Source: Chloroflexales bacterium ZM16-3
Lineage (GTDB): Bacteria; Chloroflexota; Chloroflexia; Chloroflexales; Chloroflexaceae
Assembly (NCBI GenBank): GCA_004138175.2
Contig: RYFE02000004.1
Coordinates: 1-64,000 of the forward strand
Direction: 5' to 3'
Length of the DNA: 64,000 nucleotides
This document shows, piece by piece, positions 44,504-53,840 of the stretch; the stretch's first letter is position 1; every line of letters begins with the position of its first letter. The notes beneath the pieces were generated by a model. The model was not told the origin of the DNA and made no database searches. It saw only the letters and a list, made by a program, of their open reading frames with translations. The position numbers and the translations under genes are program-made.

Positions 44504-45016
44504 TTGCTCAGCGATATCTACCTGATCCGTCACGGCACGCCGATGCAGAACGCCGCCATCCCGTACAACATACCGCCTGGGCCGGATCTCTCGGAGCGCG
44601 GGCGGAGCGAGGCCCGACAGGCCGCCACATTCTTGGCCGACAAGGGTGTGGATCATCTCTTCTCCTCGCCCTTCGCCCGCACCACGCAGACGGCTGAGGT
44701 GCTGGTGGACGCTCTTGGGCTACCGGTAACCTTCACGGCACTGCTCCAGGAGCACGGGCCGGGCGAGAACTTCGACACGGTGCGCGGGCGGGTGCGCGAT
44801 CTGCTGGTCGCCGCCGCAGACTCACCCCATACGCGGATGGCTTTCGTCTCCCATGGCTCGCCGATCCGCGCCGCCCTGCTGGAGCTGAGCAAGGAGAAGA
44901 TCGACCTGACGAAGCACAACTATCCCGGCGGCAACCCGGCACCGCCCTGTGGGATCTGGCATGTGCGGCGTGCCGACGAGGGGCAGCTGCACTTCGAATT
45001 GGTGTTTAAGCCATAA
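44504..45016 (+). CDS. Histidine phosphatase / phosphoglycerate-mutase-like
   Basis: 170 residues from TTG 44504 (AAGGAG seven bases upstream). The RHG motif is at the start (YLIRHGTPMQNA), with SSPFARTTQTAEVL and VSHGSPIRAALLEL carrying the second catalytic histidine. The family includes phosphoglycerate mutases, alpha-ribazole and other small-molecule phosphatases; size and sequence fit a small phosphatase rather than a glycolytic mutase. Substrate not readable. It is divergent from the Get3-like gene. Confidence 0.9.
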   Translation: MLSDIYLIRHGTPMQNAAIPYNIPPGPDLSERGRSEARQAATFLADKGVDHLFSSPFARTTQTAEVLVDALGLPVTFTALLQEHGPGENFDTVRGRVRDLLVAAADSPHTRMAFVSHGSPIRAALLELSKEKIDLTKHNYPGGNPAPPCGIWHVRRADEGQLHFELVFKP

Positions 45017-45018
45017 GA

Positions 45019-45172
45019 CAAGGCTTCAGTCAGGCCAGTTTTACTTTACCGTCTCGTCTGACCCTCACTCCCGCCGCTGCTGCGGCACCCCTAAACCCTT
45101 TAAGGGAGAGGGGGCGAAAGGGGTGAGGGCATCGCGAGGTTGTAACGCAGAATCGGCCTGTCTGAAGCCTTG
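45019..45172. mobile_element. MITE-like element with 18-bp inverted ends
   Basis: Ends CAAGGCTTCAGTCAGGCC (45019-45036) and GGCCTGTCTGAAGCCTTG (45155-45172) match in 17 of 18 positions as inverted repeats. The 154-bp body carries a CCCTCACTCC...GGGGTGAGGG palindrome (45060-45129) like the other REP-like copies. There is no coding capacity, so any movement would need a transposase elsewhere. Confidence 0.55.
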
Positions 45173-45193
45173 CATTGTAGAGGGGGATAGACC

Positions 45194-45745
45194 ATGTTTC
45201 GTTGGGATCTGGGTAGCGGGGCCGACCTGCGCGTGCTAGAACTGCGCCACGCTGAGGAGTTTCTCGCTTTTGTTTCGGCCAACCGCGACTACCTTGGCCG
45301 TTGGCTGTCCTGGGGCCACACCATCCAGACCGTGGAGGACTCGCAGGCATTCATCAGGCGCGGGGTTACGCGCTACGCCGAGGATGGGTTGCCCTGGGCG
45401 GGGATCTGGGAGGACGGCTGTATGGTTGGCGGCTTGCTCTTCTTCCCGCTGGAGCCGCTGCCCCGGGCCACCGAGATTGGCTACTGGCTCGGTGAGGCTG
45501 CCTCTGGCCATGGTCTGATGAGTCGGGCCTCTCGTGCGATGCTCAGCCTCGCTTTTGATGAGTTGGGGCTTAATCGGGTGGCGCTTCAGACCCAGGTGGA
45601 TAACGTGCGCTCGTGCGCCCTCGCCGAGCGGCTCGGCTTCACCTTCGAGGGGATACGCCGCCAGAGCTGGGTTAATCATGGACGCTTCGTTGATATGGCC
45701 GGCTATGCTATGCTCGCTGAGGACTGGCGGCGCATAAAGCGTTAG
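45194..45745 (+). CDS. GNAT acetyltransferase, RimJ/RimL type
   Basis: 183 residues, ATG with GAGGGGG upstream. RimL-like acetyltransferase layout: DLRVLELRHAEEFLAFVSAN, WLSWGHTIQ, IGYWLGEAASGHGLMSRASR (acetyl-CoA loop) and NVRSCALAERLGFTFEGIRR. Members acetylate N-termini of ribosomal proteins or small molecules using acetyl-CoA. The gene begins 21 bp after the MITE-like element, so its promoter may lie in or before that element. Confidence 0.92.
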   Translation: MFRWDLGSGADLRVLELRHAEEFLAFVSANRDYLGRWLSWGHTIQTVEDSQAFIRRGVTRYAEDGLPWAGIWEDGCMVGGLLFFPLEPLPRATEIGYWLGEAASGHGLMSRASRAMLSLAFDELGLNRVALQTQVDNVRSCALAERLGFTFEGIRRQSWVNHGRFVDMAGYAMLAEDWRRIKR

Positions 45746-45932
45746 GAGCGGCTTTGGGGTTCGGGATTGCTGTATCAATAATCTATACATATCGCTAGAT
45801 GCTAAAGCATGTGTAGATCTATTCTTGGCGCATAGGGAGCGGGGGCGACCCTCAAACTTCGACATAAGGTACAATGGAAAGAAACATCCTGATCTACAAT
45901 CTTTACCCTACAATCACAAGAAGGTAGACATA

Positions 45933-46850
45933 ATGACAGAGCTAATCCCGCTGACCGAAGTGAGCCTCGCCGAGGCACCGGCTGCGACAGCGCGACCGCG
46001 CCGCCCCGAGTGGCTGAAGGCCCGCGCGCCATCGGGCGAGAACTATAGCGACGTGCTCTCTCTGATGCGTGAGAAGGGTCTGAACACTGTCTGTGAGGAG
46101 GCCCGTTGCCCGAACCTCGGCGAGTGCTGGAACCATCGCACCGCCACCTTCCTCCTTCTGGGTGATACATGCACCCGTGGCTGTCGCTACTGTGCCATCG
46201 GCAAGGGCAAACCTAAGCCGATCGACGAGGGCGAGCCCGAGCGTGTGGCCTCCTCAGTGGCCCACCTGCGCCTCAAGTTCGCCGTGCTTACCTCGGTCAA
46301 CCGCGACGACCAGCCCGATGGCGGCGCCCACATCTTCGCCCGTACCATCGAGCTCATCCGCGAGTACACGCCCTCGTGTCAGATTGAGGTGCTCATACCC
46401 GACTTCGATGGCAACTGGGATGCGCTCCAGCAGGTGCTCGACGCCCGGCCCGATGTGCTCAACCATAATATTGAAAGTATCGCCCGGCTGTTTCGGCGCT
46501 TCCGCCCCCGGGCCACCTTCGACCAGAGCATCGAACTGCTCGCCCGCGCCCGCGCCTTCGACCCCCAGCTTGTCACCAAGAGCGGCATGATGGTCGGCGC
46601 TGGCGAGACGAACGCTGAGGTGCTTGAGGTGCTCGACGCCCTGCGCGGCGCCGATGTGAATGTGCTCACGATTGGCCAGTACCTGGCTCCCGACGCGAGC
46701 TACTGGCCGGTTGACCGCTACGTCACCCCGGCTGAGTTCACTATGTACCGGGAAGAGGCGTTCAGGCGCGGATTCCGCCATGTCGAGAGCGGCCCCCTCG
46801 TGCGCTCTAGCTACAACGCTCACGCCCACGTTGGGGCTAGCCAGCACTAA
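45933..46850 (+). CDS. lipA: Lipoyl synthase
   Basis: 305 residues from ATG 45933 (AAGAAGG upstream); an upstream in-frame start adds an unconserved leader. LipA inserts two sulfurs into octanoyl-lysine. Both iron-sulfur clusters are recognisable: the auxiliary cluster motif CEEARCPNLGEC and the radical-SAM motif CTRGCRYC. VNRDDQPDGGA, HNIESIARL and the C-terminal VRSSYNAHAH complete the signature. TACAAT (45870-45875) is a possible -10. It lies upstream of hemW, separated by a heptad hairpin. Confidence 0.96.
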   Translation: MTELIPLTEVSLAEAPAATARPRRPEWLKARAPSGENYSDVLSLMREKGLNTVCEEARCPNLGECWNHRTATFLLLGDTCTRGCRYCAIGKGKPKPIDEGEPERVASSVAHLRLKFAVLTSVNRDDQPDGGAHIFARTIELIREYTPSCQIEVLIPDFDGNWDALQQVLDARPDVLNHNIESIARLFRRFRPRATFDQSIELLARARAFDPQLVTKSGMMVGAGETNAEVLEVLDALRGADVNVLTIGQYLAPDASYWPVDRYVTPAEFTMYREEAFRRGFRHVESGPLVRSSYNAHAHVGASQH

Positions 46851-46851
46851 C

Positions 46852-46902
46852 GAATGTTGAATGTTGAATGTTGAATGTGAGCATTCAACATTCAACATTC
46901 AA
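46852..46902. repeat. Heptad hairpin GAATGTT / CATTCAA
   Basis: Four GAATGTT-type units (46852-46879), a two-base loop, and three inverted CATTCAA units plus part of a fourth, between lipA and hemW and ending 8 bp before the hemW ATG. Confidence 0.88.
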
Positions 46903-46910
46903 CATTGGAC

Positions 46911-48116
46911 ATGAAGCACCTCTATATCCACATCCCCTTCTGCCACCGCAGATGCGCCTACTGCGACTTCAACACCTACGCCAACATGGACGACCGCATC
47001 GAGGCGTATGTGGTTGCCCTCTGCGCAGAGTTGCGTCTGCTGGCGGAGACGGTTGTGCCCGCGCCACCGACCTCGGCCGACGCCGCATCGCTGCCCCCAA
47101 CCATTTTTCTTGGCGGCGGGACGCCCACGATGCTCTCGCTCGATCAGATGGGCCGGGTGCTTGATGCGGCAAGCGCGATCGTGCCCCTGGAGGGCGCTGA
47201 GGTCAGCAGTGAGGCCAATCCTGGCACCGTCCTCGGGCGCGACTACCTACGCGGCCTGCGGCAGCTCGGCGTCAACCGGCTGAGCATGGGCGTGCAGAGC
47301 CTGCACGACCCGACCTTGCGCATGCTCGGGCGTATCCACACCGCCGATGAGGCCACAAGGAGCTATGTGGAGGCCCGCGAGGCTGGCTTCGATAACATCA
47401 ACCTCGACTTCATCTTCGGCATGCCCGGCCAGAGCCATGCCCAGTGGGAGGCCACCCTGGACGAGATCGTCACCTGGGAGGTCGATCACTTCTCTCTCTA
47501 CTCACTCATCCTAGAGGAGCAGACCCCGCTCTTCGCCCAGGTCACGGCTGGACGGGTCAGCCTGCCAGATGACGACGCCACCGCCGCGATGTACGAGGCG
47601 GCCATGGATCGCTTCGCCGCTGCCGGCTATGTCCAGTACGAGATCTCAAACTTCGCACGTGGAGATGTTCTCAGGGAGAGCACCGCTCTCCCTGAGATAC
47701 CCTCTCGCGCTTGCGCCCACAACCTGGCCTACTGGCTCAACAGCGACTACATCGCCGCCGGGGCCGGAGCCTACGGCCATATCACCGCTGGCGGCTCGCC
47801 CCATCGCTACTACGACATTCTCGCGGTAGAAGGCTACATCGCCGCCGCAGGCTCGGGCGGCCGCCCTCTGGCTGAGACGATCCCGCTCAGCGCGGCGGAC
47901 ATCCGGGCCGAGACCATGATGATGGGCCTGCGGCTGAATGTTGGTGTGAGCGAAGACCACTTTGCAGGTCGCTGCGGGGCACGCCTTGAGGAGGTGTACG
48001 GCGAGCAGATCGCCGAGCTAGTCACGCAGGGCCTGATCGAGCGCGCAGACGGCAGGGTACGGCTCACCCTCCGCGGGCGCATGCTTGGCAACCAGGTGTT
48101 TCTGCGGTTCTTGTAG
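46911..48116 (+). CDS. hemW: HemW-like radical SAM protein (heme chaperone)
   Basis: 401 residues from ATG 46911; a TTG two codons earlier is the alternative. The radical-SAM motif is CHRRCAYCDF (CxxxCxxC). FLGGGTPTML, GVNRLSMGVQSLHDPTLRML and the C-terminal winged-helix-like tail match HemW, formerly annotated as oxygen-independent coproporphyrinogen oxidase. HemW binds and transfers heme, for example to respiratory enzymes, which fits the cytochrome operon directly downstream. No Shine-Dalgarno is visible because the heptad hairpin occupies the upstream space. Confidence 0.9.
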   Translation: MKHLYIHIPFCHRRCAYCDFNTYANMDDRIEAYVVALCAELRLLAETVVPAPPTSADAASLPPTIFLGGGTPTMLSLDQMGRVLDAASAIVPLEGAEVSSEANPGTVLGRDYLRGLRQLGVNRLSMGVQSLHDPTLRMLGRIHTADEATRSYVEAREAGFDNINLDFIFGMPGQSHAQWEATLDEIVTWEVDHFSLYSLILEEQTPLFAQVTAGRVSLPDDDATAAMYEAAMDRFAAAGYVQYEISNFARGDVLRESTALPEIPSRACAHNLAYWLNSDYIAAGAGAYGHITAGGSPHRYYDILAVEGYIAAAGSGGRPLAETIPLSAADIRAETMMMGLRLNVGVSEDHFAGRCGARLEEVYGEQIAELVTQGLIERADGRVRLTLRGRMLGNQVFLRFL

Positions 48117-48136
48117 GGGTTGGGGGTTGGGGGTTG
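48116..48136. repeat. Heptad array (GGGGTTG)3
   Basis: Three units starting at the last base of the hemW stop codon. The rest of the 358-bp gap to actA holds only the act promoter; no other ORF or RNA was recognised. Confidence 0.75.
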
Positions 48137-48398
48137 GGATGCGGTGCCGACTTCAATACATCGATGGCAATGATCTCTCTCGGCCATTGTTCAGGTTGTC
48201 ACAACACCCTGTACCATACGATTGCCAAGGTAATGCACCGCTTCTCGCACAAGGTGTGCCAGCACATGAGCAGCCTATGCACGTGAAAGCTTTGCATAAT
48301 ATGCAAATCCCGACAACGTAGCCGAATAATAATTTGTTCGGGAAGGTGCTTTATATTGCATTCGGGCGAGCTTTATTGGTCATCACATTGGTATTTGG

Positions 48399-48434
48399 TT
48401 GACACAAAAGACAAGCGGTTCTATAATGCGCGCA
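48399..48434 (+). promoter_or_regulatory. Consensus sigma-70 promoter of the act operon
   Basis: TTGACA (48399-48404) and TATAAT (48422-48427) with a 17-bp spacer: a full match to the housekeeping consensus. Transcription should start near 48434, giving a leader of about 40 nt to the actA ATG. Strong, apparently constitutive expression is expected; no operator was recognised. Confidence 0.85.
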
Positions 48435-48474
48435 GTCTCCACCTTGCACAGGCACCCATAAGAAAGTCACGAGG

Positions 48475-49137
48475 ATGGGTCAGATCTTCCCCCGTAACGC
48501 GAATCTGCTCATTCGTCTGAGCATTTTTGCAAGCCTGCTCCTTGCCGTCGAGCTGACGCTTATTCTAGGCGTCTACTTTCGGTCGAACTACTTCCGCCAG
48601 ATCAACGTCGCGGTGCAGCAGCCAGTCCCGTACAGCCACCAGCTCCATGTTGGCGTGCTTGGCATGGACTGTCGCTACTGTCATGTTGCTGTGGACAAGT
48701 CGTGGGCTGCGAACATCCCGGCCACAGAGACATGCATGACCTGCCACTCGCAGATCAAGTCGGACAGCCCAAAGCTGACACTAGTTCGTGAGAGCTACGC
48801 CACCGGTCAGCCGGTCGACTGGATTCGTATCCACAAAGTGCCCGACTTCGTCTACTTCAACCACTCGATCCACGTCAACAAGGGCATCGGTTGTTCCGAA
48901 TGCCACGGGCAGGTGGATACGATGGCTGTGGTCTGGCAAGTTCAACCGCTGTACATGGGCTTCTGCCTGAACTGTCATCGTAACCCAGAGAAGTACATCC
49001 GGCCGCGCGACGAGGTCTACAATATGGGCTACGTGCATCCGGCGGATCAGCTTCAGGTCGGCGCTGATCTTGTCAAGCAGTATGGCGTGAACAACGACAA
49101 GAATCAGCTCACTAACTGCTCTATCTGCCACCGCTAG
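48475..49137 (+). CDS. actA: Alternative complex III pentaheme cytochrome ActA
   Basis: 220 residues. Residues 9-32 form one membrane helix (LLIRLSIFASLLLAVELTLI), which anchors a domain outside the cytoplasm. Five CxxCH heme motifs are present: CRYCH (from residue 66), CMTCH, CSECH, CLNCH and CSICH at the C-terminus. In alternative complex III (ACIII) this subunit carries electrons out of the quinol-oxidising core. The GAGG directly abuts the ATG, so initiation may be weak or use AGAAAG further up. First gene of a seven-gene operon. Confidence 0.95.
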   Translation: MGQIFPRNANLLIRLSIFASLLLAVELTLILGVYFRSNYFRQINVAVQQPVPYSHQLHVGVLGMDCRYCHVAVDKSWAANIPATETCMTCHSQIKSDSPKLTLVRESYATGQPVDWIRIHKVPDFVYFNHSIHVNKGIGCSECHGQVDTMAVVWQVQPLYMGFCLNCHRNPEKYIRPRDEVYNMGYVHPADQLQVGADLVKQYGVNNDKNQLTNCSICHR

Positions 49138-49175
49138 TGTGTTGAGATGTGGTGCCTGATGTGTGCGCCTCGCAC

Positions 49176-49203
49176 GGCATCAGGCATCAGGCATCAGGCA
49201 TCA
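49176..49203. repeat. Heptad array (GGCATCA)4 between actA and actB
   Basis: Four GGCATCA units between the actA stop and the actB ATG, a position in the operon mRNA where a ribosome site would lie. The preceding GTGCCTGATG is a partial inverted copy. Confidence 0.85.
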
Positions 49204-49211
49204 TCAACGAT

Positions 49212-52200
49212 ATGACAAACTCCAAGCAGAACTCAGACCTCGACGCTGTTCGCGCGCAGTTGCGCAATGCCCGTGGACCCCAACTTTGGCGATCTCTTGA
49301 TCAGATGGCCGATACCCCGGCCTTCCGCGATCTGGTGGAGCGTGAGTTTCCGCAGGGCGCATCTGAGCTGAACGACCCGGTAAGCCGCCGCAGCTTTCTG
49401 AAGCTGATGGGTGCCTCGCTGGCCCTCGCTGGCATCACTGGCTGCACTTACATGCCTCGTGAGCGGATCGCCCCCTTTGTGAACCAGCCCCTCGACCGCG
49501 TGGCTGGCGTGCCGATCTACTATGCCTCGTCGGTGCTGCTCAACGGCTACGCCACCGGCGTGCTGGTGCGCTCCAACGATGGACGCCCCACGAAGATTGA
49601 GCCAAACGCGAAGCATCCCGGTAGCGCTGGCGGCACCGACCTCTTCGTTCAGGCTGAGATCCTGACGATGTATGACCCGGATCGCTCGACGCAGGTGCTT
49701 AACACGGGCGCCGCCAGCACGTGGGACGCCTTCACCGCAGCGCTCGCAACGGCGATGCAGGGCCAGGGTGCCTCCGGCGGGGCCGGTATGCGCCTGCTTA
49801 CCACGACGATCACCTCACCAACTCTGGCCGACCAGATCAGCCAGTTGCTGGCGAAGTATCCCCAGGCGCGCTGGTATCAGTACGACCCGATCAACCGCGA
49901 TAACGCCTACGAGGGCACGCGACTGGCCTTCGATGAGGATGTGACCACCCGCTACGACTATAGCAAGGCTCAGGTCGTCGTCAGCCTCGATGCCGACTTC
50001 CTCTCCCCCGGCCCCGGCTTCGCCGCCTACGCCCGCGCCTTTGCTGATGGCCGCCGCTTGCGCAAGGATAGCGGTGAGATGAACCGGCTCTATGTGGCCG
50101 AGGCGTCTCCCTCGGGAACAGGTGCCACCGCCGATCACCGTATCCAGATGCAGGCCGGTCAGGTAGCTGGCTTCGCCCAGGCTATTGCATCCCGCCTCGG
50201 CATTCCCGGCGTGGCCCAGGGGGCCGTCCCCGATGCGGCCACCCGCTTCATTGATGCTATCGTTGAGGATCTGGAGGCCCATAAGGGCAGCTCGCTGGTG
50301 ATCGTCGGCGACCAGCAGCCTCCGGTTGTTCACGCCCTGGCCCATGCGATCAACGCCGAGCTCGGTAATGTCGGCAGCACGGTGATCTACACCGACCCGG
50401 TGGAGGCCCGCCCGACCAACCAGACGAACGAGATTGCCAGCCTGAGCAACGAGATCGAGGCCGGCGCGGTTAACCTGCTGGTGATCATCGGCGGGAACCC
50501 GGCCTATAACGCCCCCGGCGACCTGCGTTTTGCCGAGCGGATGGCGGCCAAGGTGCCCCTGAGCGTCCACCTCAGCCTCTATAACGATGAGACCTCGTCG
50601 CTGGCCACATGGCACATCCCGGCCGCCCATAGCCTGGAGAGCTGGAGCGACGCCCGCGCCTATGAGGGAACTGCCGGAATCGTGCAGCCCCTGATTGTGC
50701 CGCTCTTTGGCGGTAAGACCAGCCACGAGATCCTTGCCGCACTGCTCGGCCAGCCAACGGTCGATCCGCTGACGATTGTTCAGGGCTACTGGCAGGGTCA
50801 GCTCAGCGGGGACTTCAACGCTGCCTGGCAGGGCGCACTCTCTACTGGCCTGATTGATGGCACTGCCGCCGCTACTCGCACGCCCACCCTTCGCGAGGAA
50901 GGGCTTGGCGGCGCGGCCCCCGCGCCCGGTGAGCTTGAGCTGGTCTTCCGGCCCGATCCGTCGATCTGGGACGGTAGCTACGCCAACAACGGCTGGCTGA
51001 TGGAACTGCCCCGCCCGCTCACCAAACTGGTCTGGGACAATGCGGCGCTGATGAGCCCGCGCACGGCGATTAAGCTGCTCAACCTGCCCTTTGACGCCAA
51101 TCAGCTTGTTGGCGGCACGGTTGAGAACGAGCACGCCCTAGAGGCACTCAGCGAGATCAACGGCAAGGTGGTGCGCCTAAGCTATCGGAACGGCAGCATC
51201 GATCTGCCGCTCTGGCTGCTCCCCGGCCACGCCGAGAACTCGATCACCGTCAACCTTGGCTATGGGCGCAGCAAGGCTGGTACTGTGGGCAACGGTGTGG
51301 GCGTGAACGCCTACGCGGTGCGCACCAGCGACGCCCCCTGGTTCGGCTCCCTTGACTCGGTCAGCGATACCGGCGGCACTTACCTGCTCGTCTCCACCCA
51401 GGATCACTGGACAATGGAGGGCCGTGATATCTACCGGGTTGGTAAGTTTGAGGAGTATAAGCTCGATCCGGAATATATCACGAAGGACGTCCATAAGGAA
51501 GAGTTTGGCACGGAGCATCATACCTACGAGTCAATGCAGCCAAGCCTCGACTATACGACACACCATAACGCCTGGGGGATGACTATCAACCTCAGCGCGT
51601 GTATCGGCTGCAATGCCTGTGTTGTCGCCTGTCAGGCCGAGAATAACATCCCGGTGGTTGGCAAGGAGCAGGTTTCCGTAGGGCGCGAAATGCAGTGGCT
51701 GCGGATCGACCGCTACTTCGCTGGCGAGGATCTAGATAACCCCGACACCTACCTGATGCCCATGGCCTGTATGCAGTGTGAGAAGGCACCATGTGAGCTT
51801 GTCTGCCCGGTGGCCGCCACCGTGCATGACTATGAAGGCCTCAACAACATGGTGTATAATCGGTGCGTCGGCACCAAGTACTGCTCAAATAACTGTCCGT
51901 ACAAGGTGCGGCGCTTCAACTTCCTCCAGTACACCGATCTTAGCGCTGTCACACTTCAACTGGGCCGCAACCCCGATGTCACCGTGCGTAATCGTGGTGT
52001 CATGGAGAAGTGTACGTACTGTGTCCAGCGGATTAGTGGCGCGAGAATCGAGGCCAAGAAGGCGGCTGTCTCGGCAGGGAGCGACAACTATACTATCGAC
52101 GATGGTGTGATTATTACTGCGTGTGAGGCGGCCTGCCCCACCGAGGCGATCACCTTTGGCGACCAGAATAATAGCGCCAGCCGTGTGGCATCCTGGAAGA

Positions 52201-52328
52201 GCGAGCCCCATAACTATAGCCTGCTCGCAGATCTCAATACCGTTCCCCGTACGACGTACCTGGCCCGTATTCGAAATCCGTTCGAGGCGCTTGCCGCCCA
52301 CGATACGGTGGAGAGGCAGGAAGGATAG
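49212..52328 (+). CDS. actB: Alternative complex III molybdopterin-like/iron-sulfur subunit ActB
   Basis: 1038 residues from ATG 49212; the longer frame upstream reads through the heptads. A twin-arginine signal, SRRSFLKLMGASLALAG (RR at 59-60), predicts export folded. Residues 85-770 resemble a molybdopterin oxidoreductase fold but are described as cofactor-free in ACIII. Residues 780-1000 hold four iron-sulfur cluster motifs: CIGCNACVVAC, CMQCEKAPCELVC, CVGTKYCSNNC and CTYC...CEAAC. It forms the peripheral electron wire of the complex. No Shine-Dalgarno is seen. Confidence 0.95.
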   Translation: MTNSKQNSDLDAVRAQLRNARGPQLWRSLDQMADTPAFRDLVEREFPQGASELNDPVSRRSFLKLMGASLALAGITGCTYMPRERIAPFVNQPLDRVAGVPIYYASSVLLNGYATGVLVRSNDGRPTKIEPNAKHPGSAGGTDLFVQAEILTMYDPDRSTQVLNTGAASTWDAFTAALATAMQGQGASGGAGMRLLTTTITSPTLADQISQLLAKYPQARWYQYDPINRDNAYEGTRLAFDEDVTTRYDYSKAQVVVSLDADFLSPGPGFAAYARAFADGRRLRKDSGEMNRLYVAEASPSGTGATADHRIQMQAGQVAGFAQAIASRLGIPGVAQGAVPDAATRFIDAIVEDLEAHKGSSLVIVGDQQPPVVHALAHAINAELGNVGSTVIYTDPVEARPTNQTNEIASLSNEIEAGAVNLLVIIGGNPAYNAPGDLRFAERMAAKVPLSVHLSLYNDETSSLATWHIPAAHSLESWSDARAYEGTAGIVQPLIVPLFGGKTSHEILAALLGQPTVDPLTIVQGYWQGQLSGDFNAAWQGALSTGLIDGTAAATRTPTLREEGLGGAAPAPGELELVFRPDPSIWDGSYANNGWLMELPRPLTKLVWDNAALMSPRTAIKLLNLPFDANQLVGGTVENEHALEALSEINGKVVRLSYRNGSIDLPLWLLPGHAENSITVNLGYGRSKAGTVGNGVGVNAYAVRTSDAPWFGSLDSVSDTGGTYLLVSTQDHWTMEGRDIYRVGKFEEYKLDPEYITKDVHKEEFGTEHHTYESMQPSLDYTTHHNAWGMTINLSACIGCNACVVACQAENNIPVVGKEQVSVGREMQWLRIDRYFAGEDLDNPDTYLMPMACMQCEKAPCELVCPVAATVHDYEGLNNMVYNRCVGTKYCSNNCPYKVRRFNFLQYTDLSAVTLQLGRNPDVTVRNRGVMEKCTYCVQRISGARIEAKKAAVSAGSDNYTIDDGVIITACEAACPTEAITFGDQNNSASRVASWKSEPHNYSLLADLNTVPRTTYLARIRNPFEALAAHDTVERQEG

Positions 52329-52331
52329 CTG

Positions 52332-53786
52332 ATGGCACAGGCGCAGCCCATCCGCACAAAGCCACAGCCCGACACAGGTGATACATACCTGCTGCCGGGC
52401 GAGACGTACACGTCGATCAGTAGCACGATCGGCGATGTGCCTCTGACCGCCCCGCTCAAGACACCGAGAGGATGGTTTATCGGTTTCGCCGTGTCCTTCG
52501 CGCTGCTGATGGTCTTCCTGGTCTCGGTCTCCTGGCTGCTGATCAGGGGCGTCGGTATCTGGGGTATTAACATCCCAGTCGCCTGGGGCATGGACATCAT
52601 CAACTTCGTCTGGTGGATCGGTATTGGCCACGCCGGAACCCTGATCTCGGCCATTCTGCTGCTGTTGAACCAGGGCTGGCGTAACTCGATCAACCGCTTC
52701 GCTGAGGCGATGACCCTGTTTGCCGTGGCCTGCGCCGGCCAGTATCCCATCCTCCACCTTGGGCGGCCCTGGCTGTTCTATTGGCTCATTCCCTACCCCA
52801 ACACGCACGGCTTGTGGCCGAACTTCCGCAGCCCGCTCGACTGGGACGTGTTCGCGGTCTCGACCTATGCGACAGTCTCGATACTTTTCTGGCTGGTTGG
52901 CCTCATCCCCGACTTCGCCACGCTGCGTGATCGGGCGACGAACCCGCTGGTCAAGCGGGTCTATGGCCTAGCGGCCATGGGCTGGCGCGGCTCGGCCCGC
53001 CACTGGCACCGTTACGAGATGGCCTCGCTGCTGCTGGCTGGTCTCTCAACGCCGCTGGTGCTCTCGGTACACTCGATCATCTCGCTCGACTTCGCTGTCG
53101 CGCAGGTGCCTGGCTGGCAGGTGACGGTCTTCCCGCCCTACTTCGTCGCCGGTGCCGTCTTCGCGGGCTTTGCGATGGTGCTGCTGCTGATGATTCCGGT
53201 GCGCACCTTCTATGGCTTCCAGAGCTACGTCACTATCCGTCACCTCGATGTGATGGCCAAGGTGATGCTTGCTACCGGCATGCTTGTGGTCTATGGCTAT
53301 TTCATGGAGGTCTTCGGCTCGCTCTATAGCAGCAGCAAGTATGAGCAGTACCTGCTCTTCAACCGCGTGAGCGGCCCGAGTGCCTGGGCCTACTACGGCC
53401 TCCTGTTCTGCAACGCTGTCGCTATCCAGCCACTCTGGTTCCGCCGCGTGCGTCAGAATATCCCGGCCCTGATGGTTATCTCGCTGATTATCAGTGTGGG
53501 TATGTGGCTTGAGCGCTATGTGATCATTGTGCTCTCGCTCCAGCGCGACTACCTGCCGTCATCGTGGGATATGTACATCCCCACGGTCTGGGACTGGTCG
53601 CTCTACATTGGCACGATCGGGCTCTTCTTCTCCCTGACCTTCCTGTTCATCCGCTTCCTGCCGATGATTAACATCTTCGAGATCCGGATGTACCTGCACC
53701 AGGAGACTGAGCGCGCGCATCGCCGTGAGGCCGCCGCGCACGGTCACGACCATGGCCAGGCACACGGCTCCGCATCGGCGGACTAG
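52332..53786 (+). CDS. actC: Alternative complex III membrane subunit ActC (NrfD/PsrC type)
   Basis: 484 residues, ATG 3 bp after the actB stop (AAGGA upstream). About ten membrane helices in the NrfD/PsrC pattern; WWIGIGHAGTLISAILLLL and the Asp/Glu/His residues near helix ends mark the quinol-binding core. The C-terminus is His-rich (HGHDHGQAHGS), possibly metal-binding, a point worth noting. It oxidises menaquinol at the membrane with ActF as the sister subunit. Confidence 0.95.
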   Translation: MAQAQPIRTKPQPDTGDTYLLPGETYTSISSTIGDVPLTAPLKTPRGWFIGFAVSFALLMVFLVSVSWLLIRGVGIWGINIPVAWGMDIINFVWWIGIGHAGTLISAILLLLNQGWRNSINRFAEAMTLFAVACAGQYPILHLGRPWLFYWLIPYPNTHGLWPNFRSPLDWDVFAVSTYATVSILFWLVGLIPDFATLRDRATNPLVKRVYGLAAMGWRGSARHWHRYEMASLLLAGLSTPLVLSVHSIISLDFAVAQVPGWQVTVFPPYFVAGAVFAGFAMVLLLMIPVRTFYGFQSYVTIRHLDVMAKVMLATGMLVVYGYFMEVFGSLYSSSKYEQYLLFNRVSGPSAWAYYGLLFCNAVAIQPLWFRRVRQNIPALMVISLIISVGMWLERYVIIVLSLQRDYLPSSWDMYIPTVWDWSLYIGTIGLFFSLTFLFIRFLPMINIFEIRMYLHQETERAHRREAAAHGHDHGQAHGSASAD

Positions 53787-53840
53787 CTCCTAGCTGCGTG
53801 CGGGTTGGTGATCTAGCCAGCCCGCACCCCGGTGAAAGAT

